A stretch of DNA of 30,482 nt from CAKOSP01 sp964549115 (GTDB taxonomy: Bacteria; Bacillota_I; Bacilli_A; RF39; UBA660), in the NCBI GenBank assembly GCA_964549115.1, contig CAZJTX010000008.1, positions 1-30,482 on the forward strand, read 5' to 3'. Below, piece after piece: positions 1 through 6,975 of this stretch. Below the pieces are notes generated by a model, which had not been told where the DNA came from, did no database searches, and saw only the letters and a list, made by a program, of their open reading frames with translations. The position numbers and the translations under genes were made by a program. Numbering within the stretch: position 1 is the first letter of the stretch; every line of letters starts with the position of its first letter.

Positions 1-156
1 GATGGCGTAGCTATTCCAGCTGATTGGAGACCCGGAGATGACGTAATTGTCCCAGCTCCAGGTACATGCGGATTGATAAAAGAAAGAGAAGAAAATCCTG
101 CAGATGATATTTATTGTTTAGACTGGTTTTTATGCTTCAAAAAAGAAAAGAAGTAA
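1..156 (+). CDS. Peroxiredoxin (Prx6/AhpC-like), 3' end only
   Basis: The first reading frame is open from base 1 and ends at TAA 154-156, giving the last 51 residues of a protein whose start lies outside the window. The residues include PADWRPGDDVIV, then GTCG, and end in CLDWFLCFKKEKK. This matches the C-terminal arm of thiol peroxidases of the Prx6-like type found in many anaerobes, which reduce hydrogen peroxide and organic peroxides in the cytosol. The Cys-rich CLDWFLC end is typical of the family. The catalytic peroxidatic cysteine lies upstream and cannot be checked. No clear terminator separates it from the spoVG promoter. Confidence 0.8.
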   Translation, partial: DGVAIPADWRPGDDVIVPAPGTCGLIKEREENPADDIYCLDWFLCFKKEKK

Positions 157-161
157 TTTAC

Positions 162-190
162 TTGATATATTAATTATCTCGGTGTAAAAT
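162..190 (+). promoter_or_regulatory. spoVG promoter, sigma-A type
   Basis: TTGATA at 162-167 and TAAAAT at 185-190 are separated by 17 bp, an almost consensus vegetative promoter. Transcription would begin near 197, about 30 nt before the spoVG start. No sigma-H-like elements (AGGAWWT/RGAAT), which drive spoVG in Bacillus subtilis, were seen. Confidence 0.7.
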
Positions 191-226
191 ATACATAGAC
201 GTATGTTCTATGAAGGAGAGGTAAAA

Positions 227-496
227 ATGGAGATTACATCAGTTAGAGTTTTCAAGGTAGACCGTGAAGGATCAAGAGTAAAAGGCTACGCAACTGTAGT
301 TATAGATGATTCGTTAATGATCCACAACATTCGTATTATTGAAGGTGAAGAGAGAATGCTAATAGCAATGCCTAGTCGTAAAATCAATAATGAGAGATAT
401 GAAGATGTTGTACATCCGCTGAACTCAGAAACAAGAACCTTATTTGAAGAGAAAATCTTGGAAGAATATAATAAACCAGAAGACGACGAAGAATAA
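227..496 (+). CDS. spoVG: SpoVG family RNA-binding regulator
   Basis: An 89-residue protein beginning MEITSVRVFKV, the family hallmark, with the conserved FIxMPSRK-like stretch (here LIAMPSRK) and an IHNIRIIEG strand. SpoVG proteins are small nucleic-acid-binding regulators that affect septation, sporulation or virulence depending on the host. An in-frame ATG exists at 203, but the start at 227 is preferred: AAGGAG at 213-218 is 8 nt upstream and the SpoVG N-terminus begins exactly there. The acidic tail (PEDDEE) is usual for the family. The gene is monocistronic, with its own promoter and a terminator immediately after the stop. Confidence 0.95.
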   Translation: MEITSVRVFKVDREGSRVKGYATVVIDDSLMIHNIRIIEGEERMLIAMPSRKINNERYEDVVHPLNSETRTLFEEKILEEYNKPEDDEE

Positions 497-524
497 AAAA
501 ATCTTAGAAATCTAAGATTTTTTT
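495..524 (+). terminator. Intrinsic terminator after spoVG
   Basis: AAATCTTAGA (499-508) pairs with TCTAAGATTT (511-520), extended by flanking A and T runs and followed by T residues to 524. The A-tract before the stem also allows termination from the opposite strand. It starts at the spoVG stop codon. Confidence 0.85.
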
Positions 525-565
525 AATGTTTATACATTTAATGTGTAAAGTTGGTGATTATGCCC

Positions 566-593
566 TTTAATTATATTAATTGTTAGTTATAAT
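566..593 (+). promoter_or_regulatory. Candidate promoter for the divIC-like gene
   Basis: Consensus TATAAT at 588-593, with TTTAAT at 566-571 as a weak -35 at 16 bp. It lies just downstream of the spoVG terminator and 18 nt before the next start codon, so the -10 is the stronger part of the call. Confidence 0.5.
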
Positions 594-610
594 AATATTA
601 AGGTGGATAA

Positions 611-895
611 ATGAAAAAGGGTAAAAAGGCAAAATTTAGATTAGTACTATTAACAACAGTTTTTTTTGCTGTTTTATCAGGTTTGGTTTTATCCACATCT
701 AAAGACATACAGAAAATATATGAAAACAAAAACAAATCTCTTGTTTTAAAACAGCAATTTGAAAATTTGATAGAAGACGAAAAAAGGTTGGAATCAGAAT
801 TAACAAAGTTAAAGGACCCTGAGTATGTTGCTAGGTATGCCAAAGAAAAATATATGTTCTCTGGAGAAAATGAAACTATAATAAGAATTGATTAA
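611..895 (+). CDS. divIC: DivIC/FtsL-like septum formation protein
   Basis: 94 residues: a basic N-terminus (MKKGKKAKFR), one membrane span at about residues 11-29, then a heptad-like charged stretch (about 35-68) rich in K, E, L and Q, and a DPEYVARYAKEKYMF motif near the C-terminus. Single-span proteins of this size with an outside coiled coil and this motif belong to the FtsB/DivIC family, which forms the FtsL-DivIC-DivIB complex at the division septum. AGGTGG at 601-606 is well placed for ATG 611. The next gene has its own promoter inside the end of this gene. DivIC is the likelier name than FtsL, though the two are hard to separate by eye. Confidence 0.75.
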   Translation: MKKGKKAKFRLVLLTTVFFAVLSGLVLSTSKDIQKIYENKNKSLVLKQQFENLIEDEKRLESELTKLKDPEYVARYAKEKYMFSGENETIIRID

Positions 896-916
896 AAAAC
901 AAAAAGAATATATAAT
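888..916 (+). promoter_or_regulatory. Promoter for the nucleoside kinase/gap/pgk genes
   Basis: TTGATT (888-893) and TATAAT (911-916) with 17-bp spacing. The -35 overlaps the last codons of the divIC-like gene. It would drive the kinase-gap-pgk group, within which no other promoter is evident. Confidence 0.7.
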
Positions 917-941
917 GTAACTAAGATAAGGGGTCGATTAA

Positions 942-2564
942 GTGATTACAATTACATTAACAGATGGAACATTTAAAGATGTCCCAAGAGGAAGCACTTT
1001 TTTAGAAATAAGTGATATTTTTGCTATTAAAGATGTTGTTGCGGTTAAAACTAAAGACAATATAATATCTTTATCTGAACAAGTAAAAAATAATATAACT
1101 ATTGAATTTATAACAAGCAATAGTTTTTATGGTGTAGGAATATACAGAGCAGGCTTAAAATTATTATTTCAGGTTGCTTTAAAAAGAGTTATAAAAGACG
1201 CAGAAGTTAGTTATGAACACAGTGTGCCTGGGGGAGTACTTTGTTTAATAAATAATGGTGAACAGATTAATAGAGAAGATGTTGTTAAAATAAAAGAGGT
1301 TATGGACGAACTTGTTAAGCAAAACAAAAAAATAAGAAAATTAAATATACGAAAGAGAGAAGCCATAGAGTATTACAAAGAAAACAAAGAACAAGAAAAA
1401 GCTAAAAATGTTAGCAGTATAACGGATAAGGTTGTTGCACTTTATGAACTAGAAGGAGTTTATAATTATTTTTATTCTGATATGCCAAATAGTACGGGTT
1501 TATTAAAATCTTTTGATTTAGAATATTTAGGTGAAAATAAAATAATATTAGTTATGCCAGATAAGCAAAACTTAGTTCCAGAATATACACATCATAAAGA
1601 CATAATAAAAACATTTTATGATAGTAAAAAGTGGTTGGAAGCACTTAGCATGTCTTATGTAATGAATTTAAATGAAACAGTTGGAAATACAGAAATAAAA
1701 ACATTTATGAAATCTAGTGAATTAATGTTTGATATAAATATTTCTAAATTAGCAGATAGGATAGATAAAGAAAAAAAATACAAGTTTATTATGATTGCGG
1801 GACCTTCTTCTAGTGGTAAAACAACAACTACCAAAAGATTAAGTGAATACTTACGTACAAAAGGGTACGATCCAATCCCGATCTCTTCTGATGATTATTT
1901 TATAGATAGAGATAAATTAATTAAAGATGAAAATGGAGAATTAGATTTTGAAAATATTGAGGCTATTGATTTGAAGTACTTAAATAATGATATACATAAA
2001 TTACTAAGAGGAGAAAGCATAATACCGCCGACTTACAACTTTATTTCGGGAAAGAAAACTCTTAATAATAACCCAATTAAATTAGAAGAAAACAGTATTT
2101 TATTAATAGAAGGATTACATTCTTTAAATGATAGGTTACTTCCCAATATTAATAAAGATGAGGTGTTTAAAATATATTTAAGTCCATTTATCCCGCTTAA
2201 TATTGATAAACATAACTATGTATCAACTCTAGATCTAAGATTAATTAGGAGAATGGTAAGAGACAACTTAACTAGAGGCTATGGCGTGGATCGAACAATG
2301 CATGCTTGGCAAAAAGTTAGGGCCGGAGAAGAAAAGTGGATATTTCCATTTATTAATGAAGCAAATGTAATAATTAATACGGCACTTGTATATGAGTTAG
2401 GCGTCTTAAAAGTCTTTGCAGAACCTCTGTTATTAAATATAGATGTAGATTCTGAATATTATTTAGAAGCAAAAAGGTTGTTAAACTTTTTGAAACCGTT
2501 TTTCTCTATACCTGGAGAATATGTGGATAAAGACTCGATTTTAAGAGAATTTATAGGAGGATAG
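942..2564 (+). CDS. TGS-domain nucleoside (uridine kinase-like) kinase
   Basis: 540 residues in three parts. Residues 1-60 resemble a TGS domain. Residues 60-200 resemble the SAD-like second domain of threonyl-tRNA synthetase (YEHSVPGGV). From about 280 a P-loop kinase domain of the uridine kinase/phosphoribulokinase family follows, with Walker A GPSSSGKT at 287-294 and an SSDDYFIDRD substrate motif after it. Proteins of this architecture are common in Firmicutes and annotated as nucleoside kinases; the exact nucleoside is not defined by sequence. The start is GTG at 942 with AAGGGG at 928-933. The stop lies 1 nt before the gap start, and the GGAGG that serves gap is inside this gene, suggesting coupled translation. 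Confidence 0.85.
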   Translation: MITITLTDGTFKDVPRGSTFLEISDIFAIKDVVAVKTKDNIISLSEQVKNNITIEFITSNSFYGVGIYRAGLKLLFQVALKRVIKDAEVSYEHSVPGGVLCLINNGEQINREDVVKIKEVMDELVKQNKKIRKLNIRKREAIEYYKENKEQEKAKNVSSITDKVVALYELEGVYNYFYSDMPNSTGLLKSFDLEYLGENKIILVMPDKQNLVPEYTHHKDIIKTFYDSKKWLEALSMSYVMNLNETVGNTEIKTFMKSSELMFDINISKLADRIDKEKKYKFIMIAGPSSSGKTTTTKRLSEYLRTKGYDPIPISSDDYFIDRDKLIKDENGELDFENIEAIDLKYLNNDIHKLLRGESIIPPTYNFISGKKTLNNNPIKLEENSILLIEGLHSLNDRLLPNINKDEVFKIYLSPFIPLNIDKHNYVSTLDLRLIRRMVRDNLTRGYGVDRTMHAWQKVRAGEEKWIFPFINEANVIINTALVYELGVLKVFAEPLLLNIDVDSEYYLEAKRLLNFLKPFFSIPGEYVDKDSILREFIGG

Positions 2565-2565
2565 A

Positions 2566-3570
2566 ATGATTAGAGTTGCGATAAATGGATTTGGAAGAAT
2601 AGGAAGAATAGCTTTTAGAGAAATAATAACATCGACTGAATTTGATATAGTTGCAATTAATACACCATCTGATGTAGAAACAGTAGCTCATCTAATGAAA
2701 TATGATTCTGTTCATAGGACTTTTCATCCCGATGCTATTGCTGTTGAAGGAACAGATGTTGTTATTAAAGGTAAAAAAAGAATAAAAACCTCGCAATTTA
2801 GAGATCCTGAAGAAGCACCATGGAAAGAATTAAATATAGATTTAGTTTTAGAATGTAGTGGTCATTTTACAACCAAAGAAGAATTATCTAAACATTTAAA
2901 GGCTGGCGCTAAAAAAGTGTTGCTGTCAGCTCCGGCGAAAGATGAGGTTAAAACAATAGTTTATGGTGTAAATGATGATATCATAGCTAATGAAGATAAT
3001 ATTATTTCTGCTTCGTCATGTACAACGAATTGTTTAGTGCCTGTTTTAAAAATTATGAATGATAATTTTGGTATTAAAAAGGGATTTATGACTACTGTGC
3101 ATGCTTACACAACCGATCAAAATATATTAGACAATTCGCATAAAAAGGGTATTAATGCTAGAAGAGGAAGAGCAGGCGCTGAAAACATAGTGCCAACAAG
3201 CTCAGGAGCAACATCTTCTGTTGGGTTGATATTACCTGAATTAAAGGGGAAAATAGGCGGTATGTCGCTTAGAGTACCTACTCCAAATGGCTCAGTAGTG
3301 GATCTAACCTTAGAGTTAAAAAAAGTTGTAACAAAAGACGAAATAAATAATGTATTTAAAAATAATAGTAATGAAGTTGTAAAGTATACCGAAGATCCTT
3401 TGGTCTCTTCGGATATAATTGGATATGAAGAAGGAGCTATATTTGATTCTTTATCAACTGAAGTTTTAGAAACTGAAGATGGACAGCTAATAAAATTGTT
3501 AATTTGGTATGATAATGAAGTAGGGTACACTAACCAAATGTTAAGAGTAGCTAAAAAAATGTTTGAATAA
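2566..3570 (+). CDS. gap: Glyceraldehyde-3-phosphate dehydrogenase
   Basis: 334 residues, the normal family length. NAD(P)-binding NGFGRIGR lies at 7-14 and the active-site SCTTN has Cys152 as nucleophile. The TVHAYTTDQ, LRVPTPNGS and WYDNEVGY motifs follow (the last usually WYDNEWGY). It oxidises glyceraldehyde-3-phosphate to 1,3-bisphosphoglycerate in glycolysis. The second beta-strand reads AINTPSD, so the Asp that normally selects NAD is Thr33. The loop before the S-loop reads DNSHKK where the Bacillus enzyme has DLPHKD, and the S-loop appears about three residues longer. These changes suggest altered coenzyme use. GGAGG at 2556-2560 precedes the start; pgk follows after 3 nt. Confidence 0.95.
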   Translation: MIRVAINGFGRIGRIAFREIITSTEFDIVAINTPSDVETVAHLMKYDSVHRTFHPDAIAVEGTDVVIKGKKRIKTSQFRDPEEAPWKELNIDLVLECSGHFTTKEELSKHLKAGAKKVLLSAPAKDEVKTIVYGVNDDIIANEDNIISASSCTTNCLVPVLKIMNDNFGIKKGFMTTVHAYTTDQNILDNSHKKGINARRGRAGAENIVPTSSGATSSVGLILPELKGKIGGMSLRVPTPNGSVVDLTLELKKVVTKDEINNVFKNNSNEVVKYTEDPLVSSDIIGYEEGAIFDSLSTEVLETEDGQLIKLLIWYDNEVGYTNQMLRVAKKMFE

Positions 3571-3573
3571 ATT

Positions 3574-4686
3574 ATGAAGAAATATATTGATGAAACAACC
3601 GTTTCCAACAAGAATATAATATTAAGATTAGACTTAAATGTTCCAATTATAGATGGAATTATTTCAGATGACTTTAGAATTATTAGTAGTGTTAAAACTA
3701 TTAATTATTTAATAGAAAAAAACGCAAAAGTTATAATTTTAAGTCATTTAGGAAAAGTAAAAGAAGAAAATGATTTAACTAAAAATAGTTTAAAAGCTGT
3801 TGCTAAAAAATTAAGTGAAATTTTAAATAGAAAAGTTTATTTCTTTGATAAATGTTATAGTTCAGAATTAAAAGCTAAAATTGATGATATTAAGTATGGT
3901 GAAGTAATTTTATTAGAAAACACTAGACATATGGATTATCCCGATAATTTAGAATCTAATTGTGATGATAAGTTGTCTAAATACTGGGCAAGTTTAGGAG
4001 ACGTTTTTGTTTTTGATGCTTTTGGTGCATCTCACAGAAAACATGCTAGCACCACGGGTATATCTAAATATTTGCCAACTTATTTAGGTTTTTTAATGCA
4101 AGAAGAATTAACGAAATTAGATAAATTGATAAATATTGATAAAAGACCTTTTACTGTATTTATGGGCGGAGCTAAAGTTGAAAGTAAATTACCAATAATT
4201 AGATCTTTGCTACCGAGGACAGACTATTTGCTATTGGGTGGAGGAATATTAAATTCTTTTTTAAAAGCTAAAGGAGTTAATATACATGATTCGCTTGCTA
4301 CAGATGAAGAAGAAGTATTAAATGAATTAAAAGATTTATTAAGTAAATATAATGAAAAAATTATATTGACTGAACAGGTTATAATGAAAAACAACAAAAT
4401 TATCGATATAAGCATTGATGATTATTTAAAATATTTAAATGAATCAAAAATCATATTTGTAAATGGAACTCCTGGTGTGTTCGAAGACAAAGATGGCGTG
4501 GAAGGGACGAAATCTTTATTTGAAAAATTAAAATTATTAAAAGCTGATATATTAATAGGTGGTGGAGATACTGTATCTTATTTGAAATTGTCTAACAACA
4601 AAAATACGTATTATCATGTGTCTACAGGTGGTGGAGCAACCCTCAGTTATGTTGCTACTAATAAGTTATTATTCTTGGAAAAGTGA
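3574..4686 (+). CDS. pgk: Phosphoglycerate kinase (divergent, short)
   Basis: 370 residues, somewhat below the usual 390-400. Recognisable parts are RLDLNVPIIDG, the substrate-site Arg in DDFRI, LLENTRHMDY, DAFGASHRKHAST, GGAKVESKLPII, GGGDT and STGGGATLSY. It transfers phosphate from 1,3-bisphosphoglycerate to ADP. Departures from consensus are SHLGKVK for SHLGRPK and NGTPGVFE for NGPMGVFE. It begins 3 nt after gap and no Shine-Dalgarno is visible, so initiation probably depends on coupling to gap. It stops with TGA. No hairpin terminator was seen downstream, so read-through toward spo0A is possible. Confidence 0.92.
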   Translation: MKKYIDETTVSNKNIILRLDLNVPIIDGIISDDFRIISSVKTINYLIEKNAKVIILSHLGKVKEENDLTKNSLKAVAKKLSEILNRKVYFFDKCYSSELKAKIDDIKYGEVILLENTRHMDYPDNLESNCDDKLSKYWASLGDVFVFDAFGASHRKHASTTGISKYLPTYLGFLMQEELTKLDKLINIDKRPFTVFMGGAKVESKLPIIRSLLPRTDYLLLGGGILNSFLKAKGVNIHDSLATDEEEVLNELKDLLSKYNEKIILTEQVIMKNNKIIDISIDDYLKYLNESKIIFVNGTPGVFEDKDGVEGTKSLFEKLKLLKADILIGGGDTVSYLKLSNNKNTYYHVSTGGGATLSYVATNKLLFLEK

Positions 4687-4711
4687 TAATTTATTGGTTT
4701 TTTAATGATAA

Positions 4712-4748
4712 TTCGACAAAGTTCGACAATTTACGACATTATTCGACA
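4712..4748 (+). promoter_or_regulatory. Four phased 0A-box-like heptamers upstream of spo0A
   Basis: TTCGACA occurs at 4712-4718, 4722-4728 and 4742-4748, with TACGACA at 4732-4738, all in one orientation and exactly 10 bp apart. The reverse complement, TGTCGAA, matches the Spo0A recognition sequence (0A box, TGNCGAA). Ten-bp pitch is the spacing of adjacent boxes in the characterised Bacillus abrB operator. The array ends 9 bp before the -35 of the spo0A promoter, so binding could activate or block it. Autoregulation by Spo0A is the natural inference. Confidence 0.8.
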
Positions 4749-4756
4749 TTTTTTAA

Positions 4757-4786
4757 TTGGTAATTCGGCTTTTTATTTATTATAAT
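4757..4786 (+). promoter_or_regulatory. spo0A promoter
   Basis: A perfect TATAAT at 4781-4786, with TTGGTA at 4757-4762 and 18-bp spacing. Transcription would start near 4793, inside any coding sequence begun at the earlier ATG (4789), which supports the start at 4816. Confidence 0.65.
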
Positions 4787-4815
4787 TTTTGAGGAATTTT
4801 GAAGAGAGGAATTAT

Positions 4816-5559
4816 ATGAAGAAAAAAATCGTAGTAATTGATTCAAATGAAAACATACTAAATTTAATTCAAACTTATTTTGAAAATAAGTCAGATTATA
4901 GTGTAGTCAAATACATTAGTGACGGAGAGGAAGCTTTAAATTATTTAGTTGAAAATAAAGAAAGTTATGATTTAATAGTTATGGACTTGGTATTGCCAAA
5001 CCTAGACGCTATTAATATCATGCAAGTTCTTGAAAGTAAATCTATATTTAAAAGAGTTATTATTACTGCTAATTACATTAACGAAGCAGTAGCTAAAGAA
5101 TTAAATATGTATAACGTGAGTTACTTTATGTTAAAACCATATTCATTAGAAAACTTATGTTCGAAAATTAGTTTGTTAAATAATATGAGTGATGAAGTAT
5201 TAATTAGAGATAATAATTTAAAGTTAAAAGTTAGTGAGATGTTGCATAATTTAGGAGTTCCGTCACATCTAAAGGGTTATAGTTATATTAGGGAGAGTAT
5301 ATGTTACATATGTGGTTTGGATGAATCGTCATATTACATAACTAAAGACATTTACCCTAGAATAGCCAAAAAATATAAGACGACCACAACTAGAGTGGAA
5401 AGGGCAATAAGGCATGCCATTGAAGTTAGTTGGAGCAGAGGGGAACTAATATTGATGGAAAACTTGTTTGGTTATAGCGTTGATTATGAGAGATCAAAAC
5501 CAACTAACTCCGAATATATTAACACTGTTGCGGATCGGATTAAATTAAAAATGTTTTGA
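4816..5559 (+). CDS. spo0A: Spo0A-type response regulator
   Basis: 247 residues from ATG 4816 (AGAGAGGA at 4803-4810); an in-frame ATG at 4789 is rejected because it would precede the transcript start. Residues 1-120 form a receiver domain with phospho-acceptor Asp57 (VMDLVLP), switch Thr84 and Lys107 (LKPYS). The usual acidic pair is Asp9-Ser10 rather than Asp-Asp. Residues about 138-245 form the Spo0A DNA-binding domain: HNLGVPSHLKGY, the RVERAIRHAIEVSWSRG recognition region at 193-209, and KPTNSEYINTVAD. Spo0A is the master regulator of entry into sporulation and of stationary-phase change in Firmicutes. No other sporulation-specific gene is nearby. It sits between pgk and gpmI, where tpiA is often found. 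Confidence 0.95.
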   Translation: MKKKIVVIDSNENILNLIQTYFENKSDYSVVKYISDGEEALNYLVENKESYDLIVMDLVLPNLDAINIMQVLESKSIFKRVIITANYINEAVAKELNMYNVSYFMLKPYSLENLCSKISLLNNMSDEVLIRDNNLKLKVSEMLHNLGVPSHLKGYSYIRESICYICGLDESSYYITKDIYPRIAKKYKTTTTRVERAIRHAIEVSWSRGELILMENLFGYSVDYERSKPTNSEYINTVADRIKLKMF

Positions 5560-5574
5560 ATTCAAAACATTTTT
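5547..5574 (+). terminator. Perfect palindromic terminator at the end of spo0A
   Basis: A 28-bp perfect inverted repeat centred between 5560 and 5561 (AAAAATGTTTTGAA and its complement), with A-rich and T-rich arms. It contains the spo0A TGA stop at 5557-5559. The symmetry suits termination in either direction; the T-tail is part of the stem arm. Confidence 0.75.
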
Positions 5575-5577
5575 AAA

Positions 5578-5606
5578 TGGAAAGAAGGTAGTCTTTGTGT
5601 TAAAAT
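5578..5606 (+). promoter_or_regulatory. gpmI promoter, extended -10
   Basis: TAAAAT at 5601-5606 is preceded by TGT (5598-5600), an extended -10. TGGAAA at 5578-5583 is a fair -35 at 17 bp. It lies between the spo0A terminator and the gpmI start. Confidence 0.55.
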
Positions 5607-5629
5607 ATAGAAAAGTTAAGGTGTGTTGA

Positions 5630-6831
5630 ATGAAAAAAGTGTTAGCAATTATTTTAGACGGATTTGGCATAAGGGAAGAAGAAAAAGGTAATGCGGTAAA
5701 AGCCGCAAAAATGAAAAACTTCGAACATTTGTGGAAAACATATCCACATTCTTTATTGGAAGCATCGGGCACGTATGTAGGATTAAATGAAGGCCAATTC
5801 GGAAATAGCGAAGTAGGACACATGGCTATAGGAGCCGGAAGGTTGGTCAAACAAAACGAAATAATTGTAAATGAGTTTTTAGAAACAAACTATAAAGAAA
5901 ACGAACAATTTTTAAATTTATTAAATAAAAAAGATAAAAACATTCATATTATGGGATTGGGCAGCGATGGAAACGTTCATGCAGGCATTGATGATTTTTT
6001 ATCTTTGTTTAAAATATTATATGAAAATGGTTTTAAAAACATATATTTTCACGTTATTACTGATGGTAGAGATACGGGGATTAATGATGGAGTTAAGTTT
6101 ATAGAGCTAATCCAAAACAAAATAAACGAATATAAGGTTGGAGAAATCGTTACTGTAAGTGGACGCTACTATGGAATGGATAGAGACGAAAATTATGATA
6201 GAACTAGAGCATATTATGATTTAGTTGTTAGGGGTCGTGGCGTTGGAGCGTTAGACCCTGTAATAGCAATGAAAAACTATTATTTAAATAATGTTACAGA
6301 TGAATTTATGAAACCAATTATATTAAAAGAGGATAAAGTTGTTAGAAATGATGATGTAATTATTTGGATGAACTATAGGGCTGATAGATCCAAGCAAATT
6401 CTTCGAGCTTTTAAAGATAGTAATTTTAATGAGTTTCCAACTCTTAAAATGACCAATTTAGAAGTATATACTTTCTTTCCAATAGATGAAAACATCGATT
6501 CGATAAGTTTTATGGAACCAATAAAAGTAGTAAATTCTTTAGGTTTGTATTTATCTAGTTTAGGGATTAATCAAGCGAGAATATCAGAAAGCGAGAAATT
6601 TCCGCACGTTACATACTTTTTCGACGGTGGATATGATGGAGATATTGATAAGTGCACTAAAATAAATGTTCCATCACCAATAGTTGAAACGTTTGATTTA
6701 AAACCAGAAATGAGTGCTGTTGGCGTAACTAAAGAAGCTTGTAGGGCAATGGAAAAAGACTATGATTTTATATTTATGAATTATGCGAATCCGGACATGG
6801 TTGGACACACGGGTAATTTTGATGCAGCGGT
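5630..6831 (+). CDS. gpmI: 2,3-bisphosphoglycerate-independent phosphoglycerate mutase, 3' end lost in gap
   Basis: About 400 codons are readable before the run of N. The enzyme interconverts 3- and 2-phosphoglycerate with two metal ions and a phosphoserine intermediate. Visible motifs are ILDGFG (metal Asp), FGNSEVGH with the catalytic Ser, DGNVHAG, TDGRDT, RYYGMDRDENYDRT, NYRADRSKQI, and NYANPDMVGHTG just before the gap. The family is about 510 residues, so roughly 110 C-terminal residues with the last metal ligands are missing. Any open frame continuing through the Ns to 6982 is an artefact. AAGG at 5618-5621 precedes the start. Confidence 0.95.
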
Positions 6832-6931
6832 NNNNNNNNNNNNNNNNNNNNNNNNNNNNNNNNNNNNNNNNNNNNNNNNNNNNNNNNNNNNNNNNNNNNN
6901 NNNNNNNNNNNNNNNNNNNNNNNNNNNNNNN
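6832..6931. other. Assembly gap of exactly 100 N
   Basis: One hundred consecutive N, the conventional placeholder for a scaffold gap of unknown size. Sequence on the two sides is not proven contiguous; the gpmI end and anything before the rpsJ promoter are missing here. Confidence 0.98.
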
Positions 6932-6940
6932 GCAAAGTTA

Positions 6941-6969
6941 TTGCATTCATATTTTTTTTGTGCTATTAT
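6941..6969 (+). promoter_or_regulatory. Promoter of the ribosomal protein superoperon
   Basis: TTGCAT at 6941-6946, 17-bp spacer, TGC directly before TATTAT at 6964-6969 (extended -10). This is the only good promoter between the gap and rpsJ; the start site would be near 6976. Confidence 0.7.
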
Positions 6970-6975
6970 TAATCT

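Noticed and set aside
157..226. Sigma-H promoter for spoVG
   Set aside because: The sequence fits sigma-A elements well and no AGGAWWT/RGAAT pair was found.
3117..3611. 164-codon open frame on the minus strand opposite gap
   Set aside because: It is the antisense shadow of the well-conserved gap gene, with no ribosome site, promoter or family resemblance.
4687..4711. Terminator after pgk
   Set aside because: There is a T run near 4698-4703 but no inverted repeat before it.
5557..5559. Possible use of UGA as tryptophan (code 4)
   Set aside because: spo0A, pgk, secY and map end at TGA at their expected lengths, TGA at spo0A lies in its terminator, and tryptophans are TGG.
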